Shown: positions 1 through 10,488 of the stretch, piece by piece
Numbering within the stretch: position 1 is the first letter of the stretch
How the letters are laid out: every line of letters begins with the position of its first letter
Assembly (NCBI GenBank): GCA_015183035.1
Contig: JACZZP010000010.1
Coordinates: 558,001-622,000 of the forward strand
Source: Meloidogyne chitwoodi
Lineage: Eukaryota > Nematoda > Chromadorea > Rhabditida > Meloidogynidae
DNA length: 64,000 nucleotides
Direction of reading: 5' to 3'
Program-made: the position numbers and the translations under genes
The notes under the pieces: generated by a model
What the model saw: only the letters and a program-made list of their open reading frames with translations
Told to the model about the DNA's origin: nothing
Databases searched by the model: none

Positions 1-348
1 AAGAAATTGGGGGCCAATCATTATTAGACTCTAAACTCTCTAACATCAAATTATTTTCAGGATTCTCATCTGGCACATTTGGCAGTCTAAAATAGATATA
101 AAATTAAAAAAAAGAAAACAAACTAACACTACATAAAATGCACTGTGAGGACTCTGATAACCATCATCGTTTTGAATAACCCAATTTATAGCACGAAATT
201 GTGTACTTAAATGCAACTGCCTCCTAAAAATTTCAGTAAAATACAAGTTGATAAAACAAAATCCAATTGTTCCGACCGAAATTATACTAAAAATATAAGA
301 ATTAACCTTGCTATAAATTCCGAAATTAATCCATGTGAAGAAAAGCAT
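1..348 (-). CDS. Hypothetical membrane protein, 3' part off the left edge
   Basis: I do not recognise this protein. From a possible ATG at 348 the frame encodes two hydrophobic stretches (one around FSIISVGTIGFCF) and then a polar tail with HLSTQFRAINWVIQ. A GT donor inside the ORF near position 121 joins an AG acceptor near 89 in frame, giving a second exon that reads LPNVPDENPENNLMLESLE and continues to the window edge. The exon join and the acidic, Asn-rich tail make it look coding, but the true 5' end is uncertain: the frame has a stop just upstream of the ATG and no clear splice acceptor. An overlapping plus-strand ORF (211-423) is an alternative reading. Confidence 0.35.
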
Positions 349-518
349 CCAAGAGATTTACAAACACAGTGCCGAAAATTACTTGAAAGCATTAAATTGG
401 CAAAAAAATCAAAACTATTTTAAAATAATAAAATAACATTCAACTAAAGTAATATTAAAAAAATCTAATTTTTAAAAAATGTAAACAATTGAAAAATAGA
501 ATACATTTATTTTGTCAA

Positions 519-728
519 TTATACAACTTGATTTCGATTAAGCAAAATATTTTTGATCTCTTCTACAGCCAAAGTCAAATTTTCCACATGATATTCAATT
601 TTTCCCAAACGTGAGTCAAGTAAACCAAAATATGTAAAGAATGTGCCCCACATCGAATAGAAAGCACCTAATACACCCAGTCCTAATGCTGCTCCAACAC
701 TCAAAATCGTAAAAATGACTCCTATCAT
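519..728 (-). CDS. Small hypothetical single-span membrane protein
   Basis: Single-exon ORF of 69 codons, not recognised. Residues 1-30 form one Gly/Ala/Leu-rich hydrophobic segment suited to a membrane span or signal anchor. The remaining part (LDSRLGKIEYHVENLTLAVEEIKN) has the heptad-like spacing of a short amphipathic helix or coiled coil. It lies about 460 bp downstream of the daf-18 stop and 170 bp upstream of the next small minus-strand ORF, all in the same orientation, so it could belong to a polycistronic unit. Its length is close to what chance allows in AT-rich DNA, hence the low confidence. Confidence 0.3.
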   Translation of the reverse strand: MIGVIFTILSVGAALGLGVLGAFYSMWGTFFTYFGLLDSRLGKIEYHVENLTLAVEEIKNILLNRNQVV

Positions 729-1191
729 AACAAGCCAATTTAATAAAGTTGGTACGACCTTATTAGCTTATTCCCTTTGAAATAAAGAATCATTATACGG
801 AATTCTTCCGAAGGTTGATATCTAAAAATATCATTAGCCAAAAGAAAAACAATCTTATTCATCATTTATCGCTATCTCTTTAGTATATAATATGTCCTGA
901 TTTTCTCATTGTACAACAAAATCTGTGAATGGGTGTAAATAAAAATTATCAATTTAAAAATAAAAATGCATTCAAAAAAGTATAAAATTATACAAAATCA
1001 GAAAAATGAATACGATGAAAATTTTCATAAAATAAATTTCTAACAGGATGACTAGAAAGTTGTGAAAACAATAGTACTTTAAAAATTGAGGTATGACTCT
1101 TTAAACTTTTAAAAAAGGTTATTCTTCTCCATTGGTCATATTTTTTCCATGGTATACTTTACTAAAAGAATAAAAATTTATTTTAATTATT

Positions 1192-4100
1192 TTAAAAACA
1201 AACATCAGAAGAACAAGAAGAACTTGTTGAAGGCGCAAGACTGCAATCAGAAGGATGATAAACCTCTGGTTCTGTCAATTCAGAAAGTAAAGAGTTGGGT
1301 GCACTCGTCTGGGATTCCTAAAGTCATTAGTTTATAAAAAAATAATCAACTTAAGTAAATTAACCTTTCCATGCATTGCTGAACAAGAAGAACATTTTGT
1401 AGAAGGAACACATTCAATAGAATTCTCGCCAACAGATTCAAGTTTATCATTTGCTTGAAGATCAATCATGGGCATATCATTGTGAGTAAATAAAGGTCTA
1501 TCTGGTTCCTCCTGTGAAGCTTTATTTTCTTCAGGAATTTGATTATGTACAACACATGAAGTTGTCACAGGTGTGTTAGAATCGGAAGGCCCACGAATTG
1601 TGCTGCTTGTTTGTTGTCGAGGATGAAAGAAATCAAAATCATCAAATGCCTCCTCATTCTATTAAAAACAAATATTTTCATTTTTAATAAAATAATTATA
1701 CTTCCGGAATAAATCTCCCATATGCTTCCTTGTCAATATCATCAAATGAATGTTTTGATCCAACGCAACCAAGCTTTGCACATATTTTTGGGTCTGGCAA
1801 CCGAAGTGAGCAACTAAATTAAAAATCAAATGGAGATAAATAAAAATAAAAAGGAAACTCACTGTTGATGTACATTTGGATGTCTAGACTGAGATGTCAC
1901 TCTTTGGCGAAAGAAATATTTTCGAAAATGTGGATCATTGAATCTATTAAAATATAACATTTTAAAAGACAATTTCGAATAAAATGAAACCTTGGATCAT
2001 CATTAAACTGCTTCTGTTGACGTGAAATCAAAATATTTTCGTCGTTTGATTCAGATGATGAACAAGGCATTTCATTATCAGTTGAGGAACTAGCCAAACA
2101 AGAATCACTATTTTCTCCTCCTGTTGTTATTTTGTTTGAATTTTGTACACTTAAATGTTGTTGTTGTGCAAGTATTAACTTTTTATGCCTTTGCTGCATT
2201 TTTTCCAACTTTTCCATGTCTTTATGCGCTTGTTTTTGGTTTGTGACACGAATAAATTGTTCAGCAAGGCGAACATCAGAAGGAATGGACTCATCGATAC
2301 AACGGGTGACAACAAAAACCTAAAAATAATAATTATAATGTGTTAACTTTCTAAAAATAATACCTTAAACGATAGATCTATATCTTTGTTTTTATAAGCT
2401 CGATCAATTTCTTGAACACCAAAAACACCAACATGTTCATCAGAACGTCTCAAAAGGCAAAAAGGTCCGTTTGCATTTGGTCGATCAACCGTCGCCTTTG
2501 GAACTAGTGGACCATCTCTGGGTTGAGACATTCTTCTATTGTTATAAAGATCCTTGATTAAATTCTTATGAAAAGCATCTCGAATGATTTCTTCAATTCC
2601 ATAGCGAGGACTATAATTAAAAAAAAAATAGTTTTCTTTCTTGAAAATAAAATCATACGCAAGTTTTTCATTTGGATAAATCCCACGAAGTGATTCAGGT
2701 GAGCAATGAATGTCCAAACCAGGAGGTTTTTCAACAATAATTTCTTCTTCATAATCATTCTGTATTGTATCGATACTTGAACGACATTGTTTTCTGTTAG
2801 GAGCAGCTGTGTTTTGTAAAAATTCATTACTTGTTGAACAACCATCCTGTGACTGCCAACCTAAATATGTCAATATATTATGAATCAATTTAATATAAAA
2901 GAAAGCTAAAAATTAAGTCAAAACCTTTCTGTTCTGATTCAATGAGTTGTCTACAAGGAGAACGAGCTGAACCTAAAAAAGGATCAATTTTCCATACAAA
3001 GTTTTAAAATAAAAATCCTACATATTTAAAGTATACAAAATCAACTAAATTTAAAAATTATTATCGTAACAAACGTTTTTTGGCAGTTCCGGAAATTCCT
3101 CCTTCATTAGTAAGTCTTCCAACAAATCTCATTGATCTGCTCTTTTGTCTTTCTTCAGTCTTCTTTTCATCACAAAAATTTTTTGTTTCATCATTTGAAA
3201 GCGTAGAAGAAAAATTATTAGCAGAAATGGAATAATCATCTGCGATTGACTGTTTTTTACTTCCACTGTTTGTGGAAGTATCGGGTTCACTGTTTTTGCT
3301 GCTAAAGCTTTTTTGATGGTCTATTCGTTTGAAACAACGACGAACAATCATAGAATCGGGATATGAGTATGCCTCGTCACCTTATTTATATTAATATTAT
3401 TTTATAAAAATAAAATAAAATACCATGTACATATTGCCCACCACAAAAGCCAGGACACGTAAACATTGTGTTAAACCAAATGTGTCCAACTTTTTTCCTC
3501 TCTTGCTTCACATTAAATAATTTTAGGCGAGATTTTTGAAAAATGTCTATCCGAATGTCTCCCTCTAAAAATACTCGTTTATTTGAAGGAACTGTCCATC
3601 CATAACATCGGCGAGAAATACAATTATCAACATCAGCTTGTTGTTCTTCATCAAAAGATGCAAGTGGAAAACGTTTATATAATTCTTCCTCTTCTTCATA
3701 CTGTTCAGCATTTATCCACATATCGCTTCCAAGAAATATATCTACATCACCACTAGCCACTCTAACTTTTAACGCTCCTTTTGAAAATGTTCCAGAAAGT
3801 TTTGGAGGACGTTCCAAATAAACACCGACGAGTTCACAACGTAAAGGTATGTAATTGAGTTTGCGTTCACGCAAATGAGCAAAATAATAAACATAACGAC
3901 GCTGTGAGGGTATTGTAACGCCTTTATTGTTGTGAGTACGGATTATACTGAAAAATATTTATTAAAAATATATTACATTATCAATTTTCAAAATAAAAGA
4001 TAAATAAAAGATCTGATAATGAGAATAATTTAAAAGTACAAACCTGTAATAATCCATATTCTGCCTCGGAGTACGATAAAAAGAAATGTAGCAAAGATAA

Positions 4101-6435
4101 GCACAGATCATTACACCTGTTCGGCCCTAAATTGAAAAAAAAATAAATTGAAGCAGGAAATAAGTAAGAATTTAGGCCAAAAATCTTACTGGCAGAGTAT
4201 AAAAATTTTTTTACAGATTCTCACGTCAAAAAAGAATTAAATTTATATCCAAAGAAAGAGATAAAAATAAATTAAAAACCTTTCCAGCTTTACAATGTAC
4301 AGCAACCACATTTAAGGGATCAGCCTCCAAGTATTCGTGCACTTCTCGACAAAAAGGTGCCATTAATTCAAGTCGAGGAGGATGATGGTCAGTCATTTCA
4401 AAAGAAATTACACGATTGTGAAAATTAGCAGGATCATAAACATATTGACCTCTCCTATAAAATTAAAACAAAAATTCTTTTTTATAAATAAACTTACAAA
4501 TTGAAAACTTTATAATGACCCGGATGATAATGTTCCAAAAATTTAACAATGTGTGTCATACTGTTACGATATAAGGCTTCCTTGGTTTCTGCTGGATAGC
4601 CCATCGCAATTATACGATCGGTTATATCTGAAATAATTTTAGTTAAATTATAAATGATATATTATTTCAAATTTAAATTAATTAATCGGCAAAATTTTTA
4701 AAGGCTCGTAGAAATACTTTTTAATTAAAAATCCTCTGATAAAAAATAATGAAATTTAGGCGTTAATTCGATAAAAAATCATAAAAACAAACATGTGAGA
4801 TCCAAATTAAACCCGTCCATCTGATAACGACGTCTATTTTGCGAAACAATCGTTCTCAGCGGTGTACAAAAAATTTGAGAACATGAAGTAGCAGCACAAT
4901 TGAGCACAGAAGGTAGCTGATTAGAGCCAATAATGGAATGAGATGAATTAGAGGAAGAAGTTTCGAGGGTAGCCGAGTCGCTAGAAGTATTTGCAACAGC
5001 TGAAGGTGTGCTAATGCTATCAACCTTAAAAATAAATTAATTAAAACAGATTAATTTGATGAGAAAGAAATTAAAGGCAAAGAAAAAAGTAGACTTGAAA
5101 GAGTTAGTAATTTATTAAATTAAATATTTTTTTTAAATATACATTTTGTTGTCCTTTTTGATTATTATTAGTAAATGGAATAATTGAAGCGGATTTTGTT
5201 TGATTCTGTGAAGATATTGTATTGGCATCAAATCCTAAAATATTTAAAGGTGTGAAATCATTCTTAATTTCTGTATAATTAAATAAATATATATTATAAA
5301 TACCTGCAAACAAAGATGATAAGAGTGATGGTGTAGAATGCGCTTGTCCTTGAAGAGCAAGAAAGCTACTCGGCGATGCTGAAAAATAAAAATTTTCCAT
5401 TTCAATTTAAATATAAGGAAGAATTTTTGAGTTACAAAGATAAAACTCAAAAGCTAAAAAGAAAAATAATGATAAACAAACCTGCATCTTCACTATCCTT
5501 TGCTGATCGAGAAAGAATTTTTGCTGAAATTCCCGTCGGTTTACTACCAGAAATAAATTTTCTTCCAGATTCGGCAGAGTTTAGTGAAAGACTAGAGAAT
5601 GCAGTAATTGTTGTGGAAGGAACAATTGCTTCTGTTCCAGATTCAGTGGAATACACTGTTGAAGTTGTTCCACATGGAAGATGAATCATCTCACTAAAAA
5701 ATAAAAATAATATTACAAGATTTATAATTAAAAAACTTTTTAGTAAAATTAGAAGAGCCACTAATTTCAGTTAATATGCTCATTGTAGGTGTGCTATCAT
5801 CATTTGACGTACGACTAGGAACAAAATTTGTAGGAAGAAACCGATCAGCAGAAGAATCTAATGTTGCCACACCTGAAGAACTAGCAACACTGCATTGATC
5901 AATTGGATAGCTACCACTTGTAATGTTGGACGAACTTGTTGAGCTTAAAATAAGAAAATAATAAAAAATCTTTTAAAGAAATCTAAAAACAAGAGCTAAA
6001 AAAAGTTCAATGGAATTTTAAAGAATAAAATTTATCAAGTCCGAAAATAAAAAATGCCCGTTACCAAAAATATTGAAGTGTAAAATTAAACTTAATTGTC
6101 TCTATGTAAATTAATTAAGATATTTACAAAGTAGTGCTAGAAGAACCAAAATGTTGAAGCATTTGACCACTATTACATCTTGTTTGTTCCATTTGTAAAG
6201 AACTACCATCATCATAACAACAATCTGACAATTGATTTTCAGTTCCAATATCAGAAATACAATCAACAGAAAAAACACATGGTGTTGATTGATTAGTTAA
6301 TGAAGAAATGGCATTATCAGTTTGATGTATTCTGTTTTGGTTAGAAGGTGAATAAAGGTTTTTCTGGGCATTAAGTTGAGCAGATGAATTGGTCGCAGAA
6401 GCAGTTGTTGATGAACAAGGATTGTGATCGTGCAT
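1192..6435 (-). CDS. daf-18: PTEN-type phosphatidylinositol 3,4,5-trisphosphate 3-phosphatase (DAF-18)
   Basis: Lipid phosphatase that removes the 3-phosphate of PIP3 and opposes PI3K/AKT in insulin signalling (known for PTEN/DAF-18). Multi-exon, minus strand. The phosphatase domain is read from about 4870 down to 3900: [20 protein letters not shown], an FEMTDHHPP loop matching PTEN's EDHNPP, and the complete P-loop HCKAGKGRTG split by an intron (4280/4126), with Cys, both Lys and Arg kept. [14 protein letters not shown] and the C2 domain follow (3947-3424 exon). A tail of roughly 580 residues, rich in Ser/Asn with a Lys/Gln coiled segment, ends at a TAA at 1194-1192 after a final exon acceptor near 1319. 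DAF-18 of C. elegans also has a long tail. Upstream, five exons (6435-6128, 5943-5737, 5693-5482, 5378-5304, 5270-5143) join in frame and add about 310 Ser/Thr/Asn-rich residues. The start ATG at 6435 sits just after a TTTTTCAG that could be a trans-splice site; an internal acceptor is equally possible. Confidence 0.9.
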
Positions 6436-8254
6436 TGTATATGACTTTTCTGAAAAATAAAAGAAATTGATTAAATTTATTAAACAAGTTGTCCACGTTA
6501 TTTTGAATTATAAAAAGGCAATTTTCAGACTAAAGCTTAAACTAAATCCAAAAGAGAAATTTAAACTTTGAAACCATGGAAAGTTCAGAACTTAATTTTA
6601 TTAGTAAAACAAACCTTTTAATATATTGTTGAAATAAGTTGATTTTTTAGTTCCTTCATTTAGAAAAATCAAATTAATTGAAGTATGCAATATCTCACAA
6701 AGGAGTCAAGAACAATTTTGTTGCTTTCAAATTTAACACACAATATTTTTTTAATTGTCAAGTTCAAAATACAAAGAAAAATAATTCTAAATTAATAAAA
6801 TTAAAAAGAAAAATTGATAAAAATTTGATGAAACAAATCAATAATAGGAACATCAAAGAACATATTAAAATTTAATTGTAAAATTTATATTCTGTCGGTC
6901 CCTTCAAAAATGGATACGCCAGAAAAATCACAAGGTGTAAAAAAAATCGCTATAAATCTTTTATATAAATGTTATAGTAATAAATTTGAATAGTATAACT
7001 ACTACTAGTAAAAAAAGGATTCGGGTGTAAGTGGCACTCACGCAATTATTGATTAGTGTGACAATTTCCGACTCTCGTTTCTACCAACTCATACGCTTTG
7101 GCTATCTTTCTATCGCATAATGCTAGAGTGTGATAGTAGTAGTAGTTAAATATATATTTTGACTACCGCTTAAAAAAATTTGGGGACAAAAAGAAATGGA
7201 TGAAAGGAAAGACTATAGAACAAGCGTTGAAAGTGACGGAAAAAAAAGAAAGAAGAGCCGATATAAAAAAATACTAGTTTAAGAATCGATGGGTTCTTTT
7301 CTTTTTTTTGCCAACATCCATTTTCAGATTCCGCTAAATCATGTGCTATTTTAGTAAGTGAGAAAGAGAGAGAGACCAGAGACCACAGGCTCGATTATTC
7401 GCTTAACGACATTGTGCGAATAGACGGGGAATTTGAGTAACTCTAACTGTCTCGCAAAGGAAAATGCAATCATCTCTATCCTTTTCTTTTCTTTCTCTCT
7501 TTTGATTTCAACACTTTTTCCATTCAAACTTTGATCGCCTAGATCATGGCTAATAAACTCAAATTTAGAAAAATAAACTCCAATTTTGTAAAGAAAACTT
7601 TACTTTAAAATTCAAAAAAATTCTATTTGTGTACAAATACTCAAAAAGCATTAATTCTCTTACATATTGAATTCCTTTCGCACTCAAACTTATTAATTAA
7701 AGAACGGCTGACTGTCTGCTGTCTCTTCTTATAAACACTCTATGTTTCAGAGCAAAAAAAATCTGTCGTACCACCCAATGTGTTAAGTAAAAATATTGAC
7801 TTTAGTTCTCTTCTTTTCTATAAAAATTCATTAGACTTTTTTTGTAAAAAAACCTATGGTTGTAGTAAAAAATTAAAATTAGTATTCTCTTGGACTGATT
7901 GAGTCAACTTAAATGTAAATTATTATTTCGAAAGTATTTTGGAATCATTGGCCGAATGAGCCTTGGAATTTTTAAAAATTTTTGCATTTTAAGGATTTGA
8001 ATGAAATACAATTTTCTATATATAAAAATAGCATTATAGCTAATTTATAAGTGTAAAGATTTAATCGATGTAATCTCTCAAAAGCTGCTTATATAATCTT
8101 AGAATTACTTGTCTGGATTATTATTTTTAGGAAATTAGTGAAAAATTATTTTACTTGGAATGGAAAAAATTATTGTATTGAAAATATTCTCAATTAAAGT
8201 AACAACAAAAAAACATTTTAAATAAAAAATTAAAGAATAACAAAAATTAAATAT
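6436..8254. other. Intergenic region between daf-18 and GAR1
   Basis: About 1.8 kb upstream of daf-18 and downstream of GAR1. I see no supported gene. The plus ORF at 6678-6875 is Lys/Asn/Ile-rich and looks like chance in AT-rich sequence. The part around 7030-7560 is less AT-rich, with pyrimidine runs and purine runs such as GAGAAAGAGAGAGAGACC, and is the likeliest daf-18 promoter region. No RNA gene was recognised. Confidence 0.5.
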
Positions 8255-9594
8255 TTATTCATCAAACTTTTTTCGTTTTGCCATTCCACCACGTCCTCTA
8301 TCACCTCCACCGAATGACCGTTTTTGACCAAAATCGTTTCCTCCTCTACCACGAGGACCGCCAAAGCCTCCTCCACCACCACGAGGCCCAGAAAAATCTC
8401 TACCGCCTCGAAATCCACCACCACCACCTCGTCCTCCTCCGCGGTTATCTTGACTTCTTCCTCCGCCTCCTCTATTGCCTCGAAAATTTCCTCCGCCACC
8501 TTAAAGGATTAAATAATTATCATGTAAGATTATTTTTTTTTTGAAATTATAAAACATCTTTTTGTTTAATTATTTCTTTACGTCAAAGGCTTATTCAGAA
8601 AAATTGCTAGTGCAAAAAATCTTTTTTGTAAATTATTGCTGAAAAAATATTATATTTATTTTTTATCAAAAATTTAATTCCCTTATTATTTGAAAAAAAC
8701 ATTTGAAATTTAATCTAGTTCTTTCAAACCTCCTTTCCATGAATTGCCACCGCCTCCACGACCTTAATTTATTAAATTAATTAAAAAAATTAAATGTGAA
8801 AATGGGTTCTTATATTTTTAAAGAATATGATGTGAATACCTCTTATTGATAAATAAATTTAAAAAATTGGCGGCAAAATCTTAAAAATTCAGAGTATAAT
8901 ATTCACAATTTATGTTGATTCCATTTAATAAAATATGTTAAATAATTTTCTAACCTCCTCCTCGTCCTCCACCACCACGTTGTTGTCCTCCTCTGCCTCG
9001 TTGTCCTCCTCTCCCTCCTCTTTGTTGTTGTCCACCTTCAAGAAATCGTTCGAGAGGTAAAAGTTTATATGGATCAATATAAATTTTTTGGTCAAGTTTG
9101 AATGAAGAAGCTTTAAGTCCTTCACTTAATTTTACAGAAAAACCCTTAAAAATAAAAAAATAAATAAAAAATATATAAAAATTAAACATTGTCTTTTGGT
9201 CCACCAAATATTTCGTCAATTTTGCCAATACATTCTTTATTTTGAAAATAAACTGGAGCATTAAAATATGGAATTTTTCCACAAGTTGTGTGACAAACAA
9301 TATCATTTTCGCAATTGTGAGTAAAAAATCCAAGTTCTAAATAATAAAGCGATTTATAAAATAAAGAGGAGACTTTATTTAGTATTCATTGTTTATATTA
9401 AAAATTAGATATTAAAAATGAGGTGTTTTAGATAGGGGTTCACACAAAAACAATCTGAAAACAAATTAAAAATTTATTTAACCTATAACTTCATTTGGTG
9501 GCCCTTGATCAAATGATTGCCGTCCTCCACCACCACCTCTGCCACCACCACCACCCCTGCCTCCAGCACCTCTTCTTCCACCTCCAAAACCCAT
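8255..9594 (-). CDS. H/ACA snoRNP subunit GAR1
   Basis: GAR1 binds the pseudouridine synthase dyskerin/CBF5 in H/ACA ribonucleoproteins, which pseudouridylate rRNA in the nucleolus (family knowledge). The frame starts [15 protein letters not shown] at 9594 (Gly/Arg-rich N-terminus). The core continues in the next exon (about 9337-9187) with [40 protein letters not shown] and IFGGP, then [12 protein letters not shown] and [18 protein letters not shown]. This matches the family core closely. Short exons then encode a long RGG-rich C-terminus ending RKKFDE and TAA at 8257-8255. The bipartite layout, GAR boxes flanking the core, is the usual GAR1 architecture. The Gly/Arg exons create long antisense ORFs that I treat as shadows. 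Confidence 0.93.
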
Positions 9595-9835
9595 TTAATT
9601 AAATTTGTTTTTAGTAGAATTATTTAATCTAAAAAATATTTTAAAAATAAATTTGACTTAGAAGAAAAAGAAAAAATTTTCAAGCCCCTTCTTTTCGAAT
9701 TAAATAAGCCGTTTAAAGGCCATCATACAAGAATTAGACGTTTCATTGCCAAAAAATTATACACAATCATACTGTTTTTCTTTTATGTTTAAATTTAGAC
9801 AATTCAAACTTATTTAATGAAAGATATTTAAATGT

Positions 9836-9893
9836 TTTTTCTCCTAGTAAAATACAAACTTTGAAAGGCTTAACACAATCAAACTTATTTTCA
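9836..9893. repeat. Left copy of a ~60-bp direct repeat flanking the ATG3 fragment
   Basis: Begins TTTTCTCCTAGTA, then AAAATACAAA, then a GAAAGGCTTAACACAA core. A diverged copy in the same orientation lies at 10252-10315. Between them is only the ATG3-like fragment and AT-rich filler. Confidence 0.6.
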
Positions 9894-10019
9894 TCAACTT
9901 TGGGAATAAATATAATTCTGATTTTTCAAGAATATTCTGATTTTTAAACTAAAATAAATACTCTTAATTCTCTTGTTTTCATTTTATATTTGTTAATTAT
10001 TTTTTTATTTGTTTTACAG

Positions 10020-10228
10020 CGTAACTTAACAAAAGATGAAGATTCAACTTCTAATAGTTTATTAAAAACAAGGAGATATGATTTACACATTACATATGAT
10101 AAATATTACCAAGTTTTTGATTTTAATTTTAAATTTTGTATTTTTAGGTACCAAGGTTTTGGTTAGTTGGTTATGACGAGAATGGCTCTCCTTTGGCCGT
10201 TAATAAAATGAAAGAAGACTTTTCACAG
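10020..10228 (+). pseudogene. Isolated two-exon fragment of autophagy E2-like enzyme ATG3
   Basis: ATG3 is the E2-like enzyme that conjugates ATG8/LC3 to phosphatidylethanolamine. Two exons are readable: 10020-10112 after TTTTACAG (LLKTRRYDLHITYDKYYQ) and 10148-10228 after TTTTTAG (VPRFWLVGYDENGSPLAV, then NKMKEDFSQ). They match the ATG3 segment just before the catalytic Cys. The rest is absent: no N-terminal exons upstream, and the next intron runs into a repeat with no HPC active-site exon before the next gene at 10489. The splice sites and frame are intact, so this looks like a recent partial duplication rather than an old relic. It could not form a working enzyme from this window alone. 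Confidence 0.75.
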
Positions 10229-10251
10229 GTTTTTTTTTTGCAAAATTTTCA

Positions 10252-10315
10252 GTGTTTTCTCCTAGTACATAAAATACAAAGTTCCTTAGAAAGGATTGAC
10301 ACAAAAATTTTTATT
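10252..10315. repeat. Right copy of the ~60-bp direct repeat flanking the ATG3 fragment
   Basis: TTTTCTCCTAGTA followed by AAAATACAAA and a GAAAGGATTGACACAA core, in the same orientation as the copy at 9836-9893. It starts inside what would be the intron after the last ATG3-like exon. Confidence 0.6.
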
Positions 10316-10488
10316 TTCCCTAAATAAAAAACAATGTCAAAAATCAAAACAAATATATCAATTTTTATTTACATATAATATACAAATAGTGAATGGAAAC
10401 AAATGACAATAATATATACACAACATTTACAAAGAAAAAGTGAATATATACAACATATATAGGGGGTTAATTGGAAAAGTCAATTTAA

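Noticed and set aside
5376..5684. Plus-strand ORF of 102 codons across 5376-5684
   Set aside because: It spans two daf-18 exons and their intron on the opposite strand, and the minus-strand exons join in phase with their neighbours.
6678..6875. ORF in the daf-18 upstream region
   Set aside because: Lys/Asn/Ile-rich with no domain, splice context or homologue visible; expected by chance at this composition.
8278..8544. Plus-strand ORFs rich in His/Leu or Ser/Thr opposite the GAR1 C-terminus
   Set aside because: They are antisense shadows of the Gly/Arg-rich GAR1 exons.
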